A program made the position numbers and the translations under genes. A model generated the notes under the pieces. That model worked only from the letters and a program-made list of their open reading frames with translations, ran no database searches and had not been told where the DNA came from. Positions 1 to 7,080 of a DNA stretch of 22,886 bases are shown here, in pieces. How positions within the stretch are numbered: position 1 is the first letter of the stretch; every line of letters starts with the position of its first letter. Source of the stretch: CAYUCJ01 sp049282265 (GTDB lineage: Bacteria; Desulfobacterota; DSM-4660; Desulfatiglandales; Desulfatiglandaceae); assembly GCA_049282265.1 (NCBI GenBank), contig JBAPTR010000232.1, positions 1 through 22,886 of the forward strand. The letters are read 5' to 3'.

Positions 1-864
1 CTTGTAGGGGAAATTGGCTTCAGCCAAAATGAGCGCGTAGGGCGCCACATATTGGAGGATACTCCTGAGGAGCCTTACGATCTGATGTGTCTTTGACAAA
101 TTGATGCAGTGGGTATGGGCTTCCTTCCATATATACCCTACTGCATCGAGGCGTATGACCTCAACTCCGTGGGACAGATAGAAGAGGAGCACGTCAATCA
201 TCCTGAGGAGCACTTCAGGATTTCTGTAGTTGAGGTCTATCTGGTCGGCGCCGAATGTCGTCCACACATACTTTTCCCCCAGGACGGTTTCAAATTTTGT
301 GAAAAGGGGGGTTTGTCTCGGCCGGAAGACCTTCGGCATGGCAATTTCGCTGTCACTCCAGATAAAATAATCCCGGTAACGCCTGTCGCCCCGTAGAAAT
401 TTTTGAAACCATTCTGACTTGCCGGATACATGATTCAGCACCAGATCCAGAATCAGACGATAATCCGCAGCAATTTTTCGGATATCCTCCCATGTACCCA
501 AGCTGGGATCCACTTCCTTGTAACTTGTCACTGCAAAACCACCGTCCGAACTGCTCGGAAAAATGGGCAGCAGGTGCACGCCTCCAACGATATCCTTTAC
601 ATAGGTCTTCAAAAATTGATGCAGGGTGGCGAGGGGTTTCTCTCCGTCCCTGCGTATGGTATCGGCGTAGGTGATGAGAAAGGAATCGTTTTGGTCCAGC
701 AGGACCCTACGGTGGTATTTGGCGTTTTTTTCAATAATCACATGACTCCTGCCATACTCATCCATCTTGTTTTTCAGGTGGGCCAGCAACTCGCTAGCTT
801 TTTCCTTTGAATAGATGATCCGCAGGATGTTTTTGATACGTTTTAATGCAGCAACCGAGGACAC
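1..864 (-). CDS. GH13_18 sugar phosphorylase-like protein, C-terminus outside window
   Basis: The reading frame is open from a GTG at 864 to the left edge, giving the first 288 residues. An AAGGAG lies about 9 bases before the GTG. The sequence matches the alpha-amylase fold of the GH13_18 group (sucrose, sucrose-6-phosphate or glucosylglycerate phosphorylases), which split a glucosyl glycoside with phosphate to give glucose-1-phosphate. Visible landmarks are the early HLLPIFPSSSDGG stretch, LDLVLNHVS, the nucleophile region VIRLDAVGYIWK with Asp240, and ILAEANFPYK with the likely acid/base Glu282. The ETN/EAN-plus-PHK-like form of the acid/base region and the THQIVRLLR stretch resemble glucosylglycerate phosphorylases more than bifidobacterial sucrose phosphorylases; this is from memory. 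No signal peptide is seen, so it is probably cytoplasmic. The substrate cannot be fixed without the C-terminal half. The universal stress protein gene lies upstream on the same strand, 258 bases away. Confidence 0.85.
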   Translation of the reverse strand, partial: MSSVAALKRIKNILRIIYSKEKASELLAHLKNKMDEYGRSHVIIEKNAKYHRRVLLDQNDSFLITYADTIRRDGEKPLATLHQFLKTYVKDIVGGVHLLPIFPSSSDGGFAVTSYKEVDPSLGTWEDIRKIAADYRLILDLVLNHVSGKSEWFQKFLRGDRRYRDYFIWSDSEIAMPKVFRPRQTPLFTKFETVLGEKYVWTTFGADQIDLNYRNPEVLLRMIDVLLFYLSHGVEVIRLDAVGYIWKEAHTHCINLSKTHQIVRLLRSILQYVAPYALILAEANFPYK

Positions 865-1122
865 GGCGCAATTCTCCTTTGGTGCGTTTTGATGGGTTCT
901 TTCTTACATTGCCGGGATAGGCGAAACGGAAAACCTTTGATCCGCTGTCATGAGCGAAGAACAACACCTTTTCCAGAAAGGTCTGTAACAACCCGGGAGG
1001 TACCAGGAAGATGCCTGGAAAGGCAATGAGCCCTTGGTCACAGAACCGGTCCCGCCCGACTATTTCCCAATCCGACATAGGGTGGGTGCAGCGAGCAGAG
1101 AAAAAATGGGTTTTTCGTTGTC

Positions 1123-1563
1123 CTATTCCGATCGGATAAGAAGCAGGGGACGGTCCGCCCGGTGCAGGATGCCGACCGCAATACTCCCGTAAAACACCCT
1201 GGAAAGACCAGTCCGACCATGACTGGAGATAGCAATGAGATCGGCGCTCTCGCTTTCGGCAGTGTCTATGATCCCCCCCACGACAGGGCCATGAATGACA
1301 CGGGTTCTGGATTCTATTCCCTTTTCCCGAAACTCCCCGATCACGGAGGTCAGATAGAGATCCGCTTCCTTTGTTCTCTGTTCCAGTTCTTTCTGATATC
1401 CTTCCAGGTAAGGGGTTTCGGGTCCCATCAGGATCGGAGGTGGTTCCACCACCTGGAGAAAAACCACCTTGCTTTTGAATCGCAGGGCGATTGCTTCCAC
1501 GTGGGGCAATATGGATTCAGCTCGTTTTGAGCCATCCAAAGGAACCAGTATGCAATGATACAT
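1123..1563 (-). CDS. Universal stress protein (UspA family)
   Basis: This 146-residue protein has the usual single-domain Usp length. The N-terminus ILVPLDGS carries the conserved Asp of the nucleotide-binding fold. The C-terminal stretch has the ATP-binding signature G-x2-G-x9-G-(S/T) in the form SSHGRTGLSRVFYGSIA, so it belongs to the ATP-binding Usp class. It begins with ATG behind GGAGGT about 10 bases upstream. The protein should be a soluble stress or energy-state responder; its partner is unknown. The phosphorylase-like gene follows on the same strand after 258 bases in which I see no gene, and no clear terminator separates the two. Confidence 0.9.
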   Translation of the reverse strand: MYHCILVPLDGSKRAESILPHVEAIALRFKSKVVFLQVVEPPPILMGPETPYLEGYQKELEQRTKEADLYLTSVIGEFREKGIESRTRVIHGPVVGGIIDTAESESADLIAISSHGRTGLSRVFYGSIAVGILHRADRPLLLIRSE

Positions 1564-1824
1564 TTTTCTGTACCTCCCTTTGTGTTTTGTGACGCTTCCG
1601 CTTTAAGTCCCTGTCCCTCAAAATCCGGATTGATGGAAAACATCATCATTAAGGCGATTACCTAATTGGATTCCGAAAGTGCTTGGGAATATTCCTTGAA
1701 AGCTCCTTCTAACATCCTGGCAGTTCGGTGCCATAGCGATAAAGTTTAATATGTATTCGGGATGCATGATATATTTGGACCTCTTTGTCTGAACAAGATC
1801 TGTAGTATGGCGAAGAACACGACT

Positions 1825-2247
1825 CTAATTTGTCATCCGCCATGTCTTTAAGCCATATTCAGATACAGATCCAATTTCATTATATTTCTCGCGGAGACCA
1901 TATGCACCATGGACTAACAACGCAGTATTATACGCTAAATCATAATTTTCTTTGACATCGCATGCCATCATTGAATCAGCGAGCAATTTCACCTTATCAA
2001 GATTACAGACAGACTCCAATTCGCTATTTGCGATGAATTTTAGTTTGTAATCTGCAAGTAGATATTTCCTTAACTCCTCTCTGCCCTTGTCATTGTGCAC
2101 GTCGCGATATGTCATGAATTGGTCTATGTAAGCATTCCAATTTCTAATTCTATGATGAACTGGTTCCTTGGGAACCAGGTTATACGAAAGAGTCCATTTA
2201 TTTTCATTGACCAATAGAGGCCTTTTTTGTATGAAAGGAACCTGCAT
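1825..2247 (-). CDS. Hypothetical protein in AT-rich tRNA-flanking stretch
   Basis: A 140-residue frame with no family I recognise. It is rich in Lys, Asn, Tyr and Glu, with no membrane segment, and reads like a soluble alpha-helical protein. A longer version could begin at 2313, but that start lies inside the tRNA terminator hairpin, so I chose the ATG at 2247. No Shine-Dalgarno site precedes it, which lowers confidence. Its base composition is clearly lower in GC than the neighbouring genes, and it lies just downstream of a tRNA-Lys gene, a common integration site. It may be a foreign or decaying gene left by an integrated element. Confidence 0.4.
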   Translation of the reverse strand: MQVPFIQKRPLLVNENKWTLSYNLVPKEPVHHRIRNWNAYIDQFMTYRDVHNDKGREELRKYLLADYKLKFIANSELESVCNLDKVKLLADSMMACDVKENYDLAYNTALLVHGAYGLREKYNEIGSVSEYGLKTWRMTN

Positions 2248-2259
2248 TCGGAAGGTGAT

Positions 2260-2278
2260 TGTACCAATACTGTACCAA
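2260..2278. repeat. Two direct copies of TGTACCAA at 11-base spacing
   Basis: TGTACCAA occurs at 2260-2267 and again at 2271-2278, a period of 11 bases or about one helical turn. Copies on the same face of the helix next to a tRNA 3' end resemble integrase arm-type binding sites or an operator. No integrase gene is visible in the window, so this is only suggestive. Confidence 0.4.
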
Positions 2279-2288
2279 ACCGCAATCG

Positions 2289-2324
2289 AAAAAAATGGGT
2301 TACGGTGATGCACCGTAACCCATT
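2289..2324 (-). terminator. Rho-independent terminator of the tRNA unit
   Basis: Read on the minus strand, a 13-14 bp perfect stem (2295-2307 with 2311-2323, 3-base loop) is followed directly by a T-run (the A-run at 2289-2295 on the plus strand). It lies 9 bases downstream of the tRNA-Lys CCA end. Confidence 0.9.
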
Positions 2325-2332
2325 GATATTTC

Positions 2333-2408
2333 TGGTGGGCCTGGGGGGACTCGAACTCCCGACCAATTGATTAAGAGTCAACTGCTCTGCCAACTGAGCT
2401 ACAGGCCC
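2333..2408 (-). tRNA. tRNA-Lys (anticodon CTT)
   Basis: A complete 76-base cloverleaf. The acceptor stem starts GGGCCTG and pairs with CAGGCCC, the D-arm has AGCTCAGTTGG, the anticodon loop is CTCTTAA and the T-arm contains GTTCGAGTC. The 3' CCA is encoded (TGG at 2333-2335 on the plus strand). The anticodon CTT reads AAG codons. It is the second gene of a two-tRNA unit, 22 bases after tRNA-Arg. Confidence 0.97.
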
Positions 2409-2430
2409 ATAAATAGATCCCTTGTCCTTC

Positions 2431-2507
2431 TGGCGCGCCCGGCAGGACTCGAACCTGCGGCCTACGGGTTCGAAGCCCGGCGCTCTATCCAGCTGAGCTA
2501 CGGGCGC
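2431..2507 (-). tRNA. tRNA-Arg (anticodon TCG)
   Basis: A complete 77-base cloverleaf with acceptor stem GCGCCCG/CGGGCGC, discriminator G and encoded CCA. The D-arm AGCTCAGCTGG and T-arm GTTCGAGTCC are canonical. The anticodon loop CTTCGAA gives anticodon TCG, reading CGA (and, by wobble, other CGN) codons. It is the first gene after the promoter at 2523-2551. Confidence 0.97.
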
Positions 2508-2522
2508 TCAAGAGAATTTTAG

Positions 2523-2551
2523 TATCTAGCAAGATTCCGAATTCTTGTCAA
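2523..2551 (-). promoter_or_regulatory. Sigma-70 type promoter of the tRNA unit
   Basis: On the minus strand TTGACA (2546-2551) and TAGATA (2523-2528) are separated by exactly 17 bases. The -10 box ends 16 bases before the 5' end of tRNA-Arg. Confidence 0.85.
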
Positions 2552-2572
2552 TATGTTTTTAAGAGAAATTTC

Positions 2573-2599
2573 TTGACATGTTGACGGAAATTATATAGA
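2573..2599 (+). promoter_or_regulatory. Probable promoter of rplM-rpsI
   Basis: A perfect TTGACA (2573-2578) is followed after 15 bases by TATAGA (2594-2599). The spacing is short, but no better pair is seen before rplM. It lies back to back with the tRNA promoter. Confidence 0.55.
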
Positions 2600-2645
2600 A
2601 ACACGTTTTTGATTTCAAATAATGATGACTTTGCGAAAAGTCCGT

Positions 2646-2665
2646 CGCCGGACACCCGGCGTTTT
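2646..2665 (+). promoter_or_regulatory. Hairpin in the rplM leader
   Basis: CGCCGG (2646-2651) and CCGGCG (2656-2661) form a perfect 6 bp GC stem with an ACAC loop, followed by TTTT. It lies 22 bases before the rplM ATG, inside the transcribed leader. It could be an attenuator or an L13-type autoregulatory structure. The run of T is too short to call it a full terminator. Confidence 0.4.
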
Positions 2666-2687
2666 CATCAGCGATAGGATAATGAAT

Positions 2688-3116
2688 ATGAAGACATTTG
2701 TTGCAAAAGAAAAAGAGGTCCAAAAGAAATGGTACCTCGTGGACGCGGAGAATAAGGTTGTAGGCAGGATTGCGACCCAGATTGCCATACGGTTAAGGGG
2801 AAAACACAAACCCATATTCACGCCCCACGCGGATACCGGCGATTTTATCGTAGTGATCAATGCCGACAAGGTGGCCCTGACGGGCAGGAAATGGGACAAA
2901 AAAATCTATTACCATTACAGCGGCTACATTGGCGGGCTGAAAGAGATATCCGCGAAAAAGCTCCTTGAAAAAAAGCCTGAAAATATCCTGCGTTTTGCTG
3001 TGAGGGGTATGTTGCCCAAGAACAGCCTCGGGCGTCGCCAGTTGAAGAAACTCAAAATATATGTCGGCCCTGATCACCCGCATCAGGCCCAGAAACCTAC
3101 GTTGTTGGAGATCTAA
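2688..3116 (+). CDS. rplM: 50S ribosomal protein L13
   Basis: The product is 142 residues, the same length as E. coli L13. It has the MKTF N-terminus, WYLVDA, the GRIATQIAIRLRGK segment, FTPHADTGDFI, and the conserved YYHYSGYIGG and VRGMLPKNSLGR stretches. A longer frame from 2622 exists, but its extra residues run through the leader hairpin and are not L13-like. ATG at 2688 gives the family start, although only a weak GGAT precedes it; ATG at 2682 is also possible. L13 is an early-assembling large-subunit protein. rpsI follows with no gap. Confidence 0.96.
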   Translation: MKTFVAKEKEVQKKWYLVDAENKVVGRIATQIAIRLRGKHKPIFTPHADTGDFIVVINADKVALTGRKWDKKIYYHYSGYIGGLKEISAKKLLEKKPENILRFAVRGMLPKNSLGRRQLKKLKIYVGPDHPHQAQKPTLLEI

Positions 3117-3509
3117 ATGGCTGAAGAAATATACTATGCTACAGGAAAACGGAAGACGTCTGTTGCCAGAGTCTGGCTGAAGCCCGGAAACGGTGCAATG
3201 TTGATCAACAAGAGACCCGCAAAAGAATACCTCTCCAGAGAGTCCGACAGGATGATTGTCAGGGAACCACTGGAGAGAACCGATACCCTTGAGAAATTTG
3301 ATGTTTTCGTGAACGTCAGGGGAGGCGGCATAACCGGTCAAGCCGGTGCTGTCAGGCACGGTATCAGCAAGGCCCTTGTGGCTTTTCAGCAGGAGTTGAG
3401 GGAGTCACTCAAGAAGGGCGGTTTCCTGACGAGAGATTCGAGAATGAAAGAAAGAAAGAAATATGGGCAGCCTGGTGCCCGAGCGCACTTTCAATATTCA
3501 AAACGCTAG
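3117..3509 (+). CDS. rpsI: 30S ribosomal protein S9
   Basis: A 130-residue protein with the family landmarks: YATGKRKTSVARVWLKPG at the N-terminus, GGGITGQAGAVRHGISKAL in the middle and the C-terminal RKKYGQPGARAHFQYSKR tail. In known ribosomes that tail reaches the P-site tRNA. The ATG directly abuts the rplM stop codon (TAAATG), so the two genes are translationally coupled as in most bacteria. Confidence 0.97.
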   Translation: MAEEIYYATGKRKTSVARVWLKPGNGAMLINKRPAKEYLSRESDRMIVREPLERTDTLEKFDVFVNVRGGGITGQAGAVRHGISKALVAFQQELRESLKKGGFLTRDSRMKERKKYGQPGARAHFQYSKR

Positions 3510-3611
3510 GAGCTGTTCCTGCCCTATGGGGTCCTTTTTCACCGGATTCCAGATAACAAGAACGCGGGTTGGTCTTAGGACCGGCATTACCGAAATGACG
3601 AGCAGTTCACG

Positions 3612-3639
3612 GGGAGCCCAGAATGGGCTCCCTTTTTTT
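3612..3639 (+). terminator. Rho-independent terminator after rpsI
   Basis: GGGAGCCCA (3612-3620) pairs perfectly with TGGGCTCCC (3624-3632) across a 3-base loop and is followed by seven T. It lies about 100 bases after rpsI and isolates the ribosomal operon from truA. Confidence 0.93.
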
Positions 3640-3726
3640 GTGGTACCTCATAAACCCAGCATTCCCGATCACTTATAATCACTTATTCCTTGCATCCGGC
3701 CCAGGTTACCCATCCAAGGTGAACCT

Positions 3727-4470
3727 ATGATGGACAAGAAAATCAAACTGGTCCTCTCTTACGATGGGAGCATCTATCATGGCTGGCAGATACAGCAAAA
3801 CGCGTTCACGCTGCAGGCGGTCGTGGAGGATAGGCTTGAAAAAATGCTGGGGGTACCTGTGAGGGTTTTTGCCTCAGGAAGGACAGACGCAGGAGTGCAT
3901 GCCCTGGAGCAGGTCGCCCATTTTACCACCTCATCCCCCATGGACCCCGAGACAATGTGTAAGGGCCTGAACGCCCTGCTCCCCGAAGACATACTGGTCA
4001 AACAAGCAAGCTACGTATCGGCCGATTTTCATGCCAGGTACAGCGTCAGAACCAAGGCCTATGAATATCGTATCCTGAACGCCGATGCGCCTGATATCTT
4101 TCAGCGGAACTATCTCTGGCACATCAGGCGGAGACTGGACATAGGCAAGATGCGCAGGTGCCTTTCCACCCTGGTGGGTTGCCATGATTTCTCCTCCTTC
4201 AAATCAGCGGGGAGTGAAAACAGGAACCCCGTCAGGACCATTCACCGGGCAGAACTCTTCTCAGGGAATGACGGGCTTATCAGAATTACCATAGAAGCCG
4301 ACGGGTTTCTGAGGCATATGGTCAGAAATATTGTGGGCACCCTGGTGGAGGTCGGAAGGGGTAAAATGACCGCAACAAGATTTGTCGAAATTCTCGAGTC
4401 CGGGGATCGGCGCCTGGCGGGTCCCAAGGCCCCCGCCAGGGGCCTGTTTCTCGTGACGGTGAACTACTGA
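3727..4470 (+). CDS. truA: tRNA pseudouridine(38-40) synthase TruA
   Basis: A 247-residue protein of normal TruA length. It converts uridines 38-40 in the anticodon stem-loop of many tRNAs to pseudouridine. The catalytic motif GRTDAGVHAL is present with Asp54. The early YDGSIYHGWQIQ stretch and the late DGFLRHMVRNIVGTLVEVG stretch are typical. Two ATGs stand side by side (3727 and 3730) behind AAGGTG, and either may be used. The 3' end overlaps the convergent small gene by 7 bases, with the two stop codons facing each other. Confidence 0.96.
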   Translation: MMDKKIKLVLSYDGSIYHGWQIQQNAFTLQAVVEDRLEKMLGVPVRVFASGRTDAGVHALEQVAHFTTSSPMDPETMCKGLNALLPEDILVKQASYVSADFHARYSVRTKAYEYRILNADAPDIFQRNYLWHIRRRLDIGKMRRCLSTLVGCHDFSSFKSAGSENRNPVRTIHRAELFSGNDGLIRITIEADGFLRHMVRNIVGTLVEVGRGKMTATRFVEILESGDRRLAGPKAPARGLFLVTVNY

Positions 4471-4640
4471 CCCGGATTTCCCTTATCCCTTTTTGGGGCC
4501 TTATGGAGTGAGCTTGCAATGGTCCCGAATATGTGGTTCCACGCTTCGTCAAAAGAACTCACCGACAGTCTTCCCACTTCAATGAATTTGACCATGATTT
4601 CCTTTGTGGCCTTAAGGGCCAGTTCCTCGTCGTTTTTCAT
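4464..4640 (-). CDS. Small hypothetical protein (58 aa)
   Basis: A 58-residue soluble helical protein starting MKNDEELALKATKEI and continuing KFIEVGRLSVSSF. The ATG at 4640 has a good AGGAGA site 4-6 bases upstream, and the frame has no stop for its whole length. A longer version up to 4748 would add a Phe/Arg/Ser-rich unrelated segment and skips this ribosome site. I remember similar short proteins of unknown role in other Desulfobacterota genomes, but cannot check it. It converges on truA and overlaps its stop region by 7 bases. Confidence 0.65.
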   Translation of the reverse strand: MKNDEELALKATKEIMVKFIEVGRLSVSSFDEAWNHIFGTIASSLHKAPKRDKGNPGQ

Positions 4641-5034
4641 ACATGTCTCCTGGAAAGCCGGGTTATCCCGGAACTGTATGCCTGTACAGGTGAAATATAT
4701 GAACCCCCGTCGTTTGGAAGAAGGTCGAAAAAGTCGACGGGGGCTCACGGCAAGAAGAACCCGAGTAGAGCCCTCCCCACCTGGAAATTAACAAGGGTCA
4801 CGGAAAAAAGCAATACACTTGTCCCCGATCCACCCTCAAGGCATCATTTGCCCCACGTTTCACAGGATTGCCTTCGTTTTCTCTCCTTGCTGCCTGTAGC
4901 TCCATACGCGTCAATCGTCGCTTCTCCCGCACACAGCGGGATCTATGATGCGGCGTCCCCGTTGCAGATGGGATTCTGCAAGCGCCAAAGAATACGGCAT
5001 TTTGGTGGCAAAATATTGACGTGGTGCTGAGGGG
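4641..5034. other. Long intergenic stretch with dyad symmetries
   Basis: I find no convincing gene here. It holds a perfect 10-base palindrome CCTGTACAGG (4681-4690), just upstream of the small gene's start; a 9 bp stem CCCCCGTCG/CGACGGGGG (4704-4712 with 4735-4743); a stem TGCAGA/TCTGCA (4963-4980); and a perfect 16-base inverted repeat ATTTTG-GTGG-CAAAAT (4999-5014). The last lies 250 bases before the signalling cluster and could be an operator. Confidence 0.5.
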
Positions 5035-5205
5035 ATGGTGAAAGACCAGGGCCTCATTGAAAAGCCATGCGGGGACCTTTCTCTTGGAATTGTTTCAGAG
5101 TCAGGAACGTTCTGGCGCATCAGGACCCATGGAATTCATTGGACTGATCCGTTCAGAGGAGTATGGATGGCACTGGCTTTGCATGTAAGTGAACGAGAGA
5201 AGTGA
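5035..5205 (+). CDS. Candidate small protein (56 aa) ahead of the Roadblock gene
   Basis: An ATG at 5035 opens a 56-codon frame that ends at 5205, 46 bases before the Roadblock start. The middle contains FWRIRTHGIHWTDPFRG and the end is LHVSEREK. A GAGGGG immediately precedes the ATG, too close for an ideal ribosome site. The composition is compatible with coding, but I recognise no family, so it is a candidate only. If real, it would be the first gene of the signalling cluster. Confidence 0.3.
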   Translation: MVKDQGLIEKPCGDLSLGIVSESGTFWRIRTHGIHWTDPFRGVWMALALHVSEREK

Positions 5206-5251
5206 TTCTTGAGAGATCCGAAAATCGGTCGGACAGGATGGAGGTGGACCA

Positions 5252-5656
5252 TTGACATACGTTTTGGGCCAGGAGCAGTTGGATGCCATAGAAGAGGTCC
5301 TTGAGGAGGATTTTACGAATATCGGGGTGAGTTGTGTTTTCCTCATCGACATGGCTGGAAACGTCGTTGCCAGCCAGGATTCGGGCAAAATCACCCACGA
5401 CATCTATTCGCTTGCGGCCCTCGCAGCTGGCAATTTCGGCGCTGTCAGCACCATGGCGAAGATCATAGGAGAGGATGAATTTTCTATCCTTTTCCACAAG
5501 GGAAAAAAGGAGAGTATTCATTTCAGCAAGGTCATGATGGATTTTCTTCTGATCAGCATCTTTGATGAAAAAGTGTCCCTGGGCTTTCTGAGGCTCAAGG
5601 TGTCGGATGCGGTGGACAAGATTGCCACTATTTTGGACCATCAAATGAAGCCATGA
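5252..5656 (+). CDS. Roadblock/LC7 domain protein (MglB-like)
   Basis: A 134-residue single-domain Roadblock/LC7 protein. It shows the long first helix (residues 7-20), the strand VFLIDMAGNVVAS (29-41), the helix LAALAAGNFGAVSTMAKII (54-72) and a final helix DAVDKIATILDHQ. Such proteins dimerise and bind small GTPases; MglB is the GTPase-activating partner of MglA. The start is a TTG at 5252 behind GGAGGT with a 6-base gap. No ATG lies nearby. The GTPase gene follows after 73 bases, so a direct MglB-MglA type partnership is the natural reading. Confidence 0.88.
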   Translation: MTYVLGQEQLDAIEEVLEEDFTNIGVSCVFLIDMAGNVVASQDSGKITHDIYSLAALAAGNFGAVSTMAKIIGEDEFSILFHKGKKESIHFSKVMMDFLLISIFDEKVSLGFLRLKVSDAVDKIATILDHQMKP

Positions 5657-5729
5657 GTGGGCAGGTGCCTGGAATAATCAAAGAGGATATTTTCCCTTAG
5701 GGATGTGATTTTTGCGAGGTGTTTTTTTT

Positions 5730-6335
5730 ATGGCGTTCGTCAATTTGAAAAAGAAGGAGGTCCAGGTAAAAATTGTCTACTACGGACCTGGAAGGGGTGG
5801 AAAGACCACCAATCTGGAATATATCTACGAGACGTACAATGACCGGATCAAGACGGAGATGATTGCTATAAAGACCCAGGGTGACAGGACGCTTTTTTTT
5901 GATTTTCTCCCTTTCGAGATGGGAAAAATCATGGGTTATGACGTGAAAATACAGCTCTATACCGTTCCCGGGCAGGTGAAATATGACGCCACCCGGCGAT
6001 TGGTCTTACGGGGGGTCGACGGCGTTGTCTTTGTGGCGGACTCCATGGCAGTGAGGAGAAAGAACAATATGCTCTCACTGAAAAACCTTCAGGACAATCT
6101 GGCCACCTACAAGAAAAGTATTTTCAAGATCCCCCTCGTCCTTCAATACAACAAGAGGGATCTTTCCGATAAGGGGATTCCGCTGCTATCCTGCGAATCC
6201 ATGGAAAAGGATCTGAACAGCCGTCTGAAAGTCCCTTCCATTGAAGGGAGTGCACTGAACGGTCAAAATGTTGTCCAAACACTGAAACAAATCATAACCC
6301 TTACAATGGCGGCCCTGGAAAAGGAATTCAAATAG
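5730..6335 (+). CDS. MglA-family Ras-like small GTPase
   Basis: A 201-residue soluble GTPase. The P-loop is GPGRGGKTT (19-27), switch I contains GDRTLFFDF (51-59), the second nucleotide motif is TVPGQ (78-82) and the guanine specificity motif is NKRD (141-144). Having Thr where Ras has Asp in the TVPGQ motif is the MglA hallmark. Arg53 and Gln82 fall at the same numbers as the catalytic Arg and Gln known from Thermus and Myxococcus MglA. MglA-type proteins set cell polarity and motility direction. I chose the ATG at 5730, which has GAGGTG 8 bases upstream; a TTG at 5712 would add six residues encoded by that site. The next gene follows after 13 bases. Confidence 0.93.
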   Translation: MAFVNLKKKEVQVKIVYYGPGRGGKTTNLEYIYETYNDRIKTEMIAIKTQGDRTLFFDFLPFEMGKIMGYDVKIQLYTVPGQVKYDATRRLVLRGVDGVVFVADSMAVRRKNNMLSLKNLQDNLATYKKSIFKIPLVLQYNKRDLSDKGIPLLSCESMEKDLNSRLKVPSIEGSALNGQNVVQTLKQIITLTMAALEKEFK

Positions 6336-6348
6336 GAGGTGGCCTAGA

Positions 6349-7080
6349 TTGACTGAGCACAACGACCACATGATAGAAGAAGTGGAAACCCGTCTGGATG
6401 AAATTTTCAAGGATGTAGAACTCCCCAAAGAGACGGGAAAAAAGGGAATTCCGGAAAAGACATTGGATCCTGCCGAAAATCCGGGAGTGTCTTCGCCCGG
6501 AGACTTGAAAGAACTGGTCCTCTCCATTGAATGGGAGATTACCGATGAAGTCATGAGTCGCTTTGTGGAAGAAGTAGCGAGGCAGAGCGAGCTCTACCGA
6601 GATGACAGGGTCCTTGTGGTCTTTTTCAAAATGCTTGATTCATTGGGGAAATATATTTGGAAATACAAAGCAGGGGCAAATTCTGGAACGGTCAAGGTCC
6701 TGAGCTCAGTGTATGCAGGGCTGGAGCGAATTGTTACAACGGGCAATTTGGGAAATGAACAGAAGGAAAAGATTCTCGCGGCCGAACTGATAGGATTCAA
6801 GAAGCTGCGAAACGATATCCTGAAGAAGAAGTCTCATCGGAAAGCAAAGCAGACTTCACAACACATGCCGGAAGTGTTGGATCGAGACAGGAAGGTGGAT
6901 GAATCAGCACTTGAGACACTAAAGGCCATGCAGGAAAACTTCGCGAAGCTTCTGGAGGAATTGAAGGCATTCGTGCACTCGGAAATGGACAGCCTCAAAA
7001 AGGAGATGAAACGGTTGTTGGAAGAAAGATCAAATGATGATTCGGCCTCTTCCACGGAACCTGAGGGGACAAATGAATAA
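6349..7080 (+). CDS. Hypothetical coiled-coil protein of the GTPase cluster
   Basis: A 243-residue soluble protein I cannot assign to a family. Residues 1-55 are acidic and probably disordered. Residues 55-155 look like a compact helical domain (VLSIEWEITDEVMSRF, then KMLDSLGKYIWKY). The part after residue 185 is a charged heptad-like coiled coil ending in an acidic Ser/Glu tail. The start is a TTG at 6349 with a near-perfect AGGAGGT 7 bases upstream, overlapping the GTPase stop region. Its place directly after the GTPase suggests an effector or scaffold. The central region recalls proteins near chemosensory clusters that contain IEWEI-type segments, but this is a weak impression. Confidence 0.75.
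   Translation: MTEHNDHMIEEVETRLDEIFKDVELPKETGKKGIPEKTLDPAENPGVSSPGDLKELVLSIEWEITDEVMSRFVEEVARQSELYRDDRVLVVFFKMLDSLGKYIWKYKAGANSGTVKVLSSVYAGLERIVTTGNLGNEQKEKILAAELIGFKKLRNDILKKKSHRKAKQTSQHMPEVLDRDRKVDESALETLKAMQENFAKLLEELKAFVHSEMDSLKKEMKRLLEERSNDDSASSTEPEGTNE

Noticed and set aside
794..1078. 94-codon minus-strand frame between the stress protein and phosphorylase genes
   Set aside because: It overlaps the first 71 bases of the phosphorylase gene in another phase and has no ribosome site or recognisable motif.
2622..2687. N-terminal extension of L13
   Set aside because: The extra 22 residues are encoded by the leader hairpin and are absent from L13 of other bacteria.
4704..4743. 9 bp stem as a terminator
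   Set aside because: The loop is 22 bases long and neither side is followed by a T-run.
4533..5030. 165-codon plus-strand frame
   Set aside because: It runs antisense to the small gene at 4464-4640, crosses the dyad-rich intergenic stretch, and its composition (Ser/His/Pro/Arg-rich) is not protein-like.
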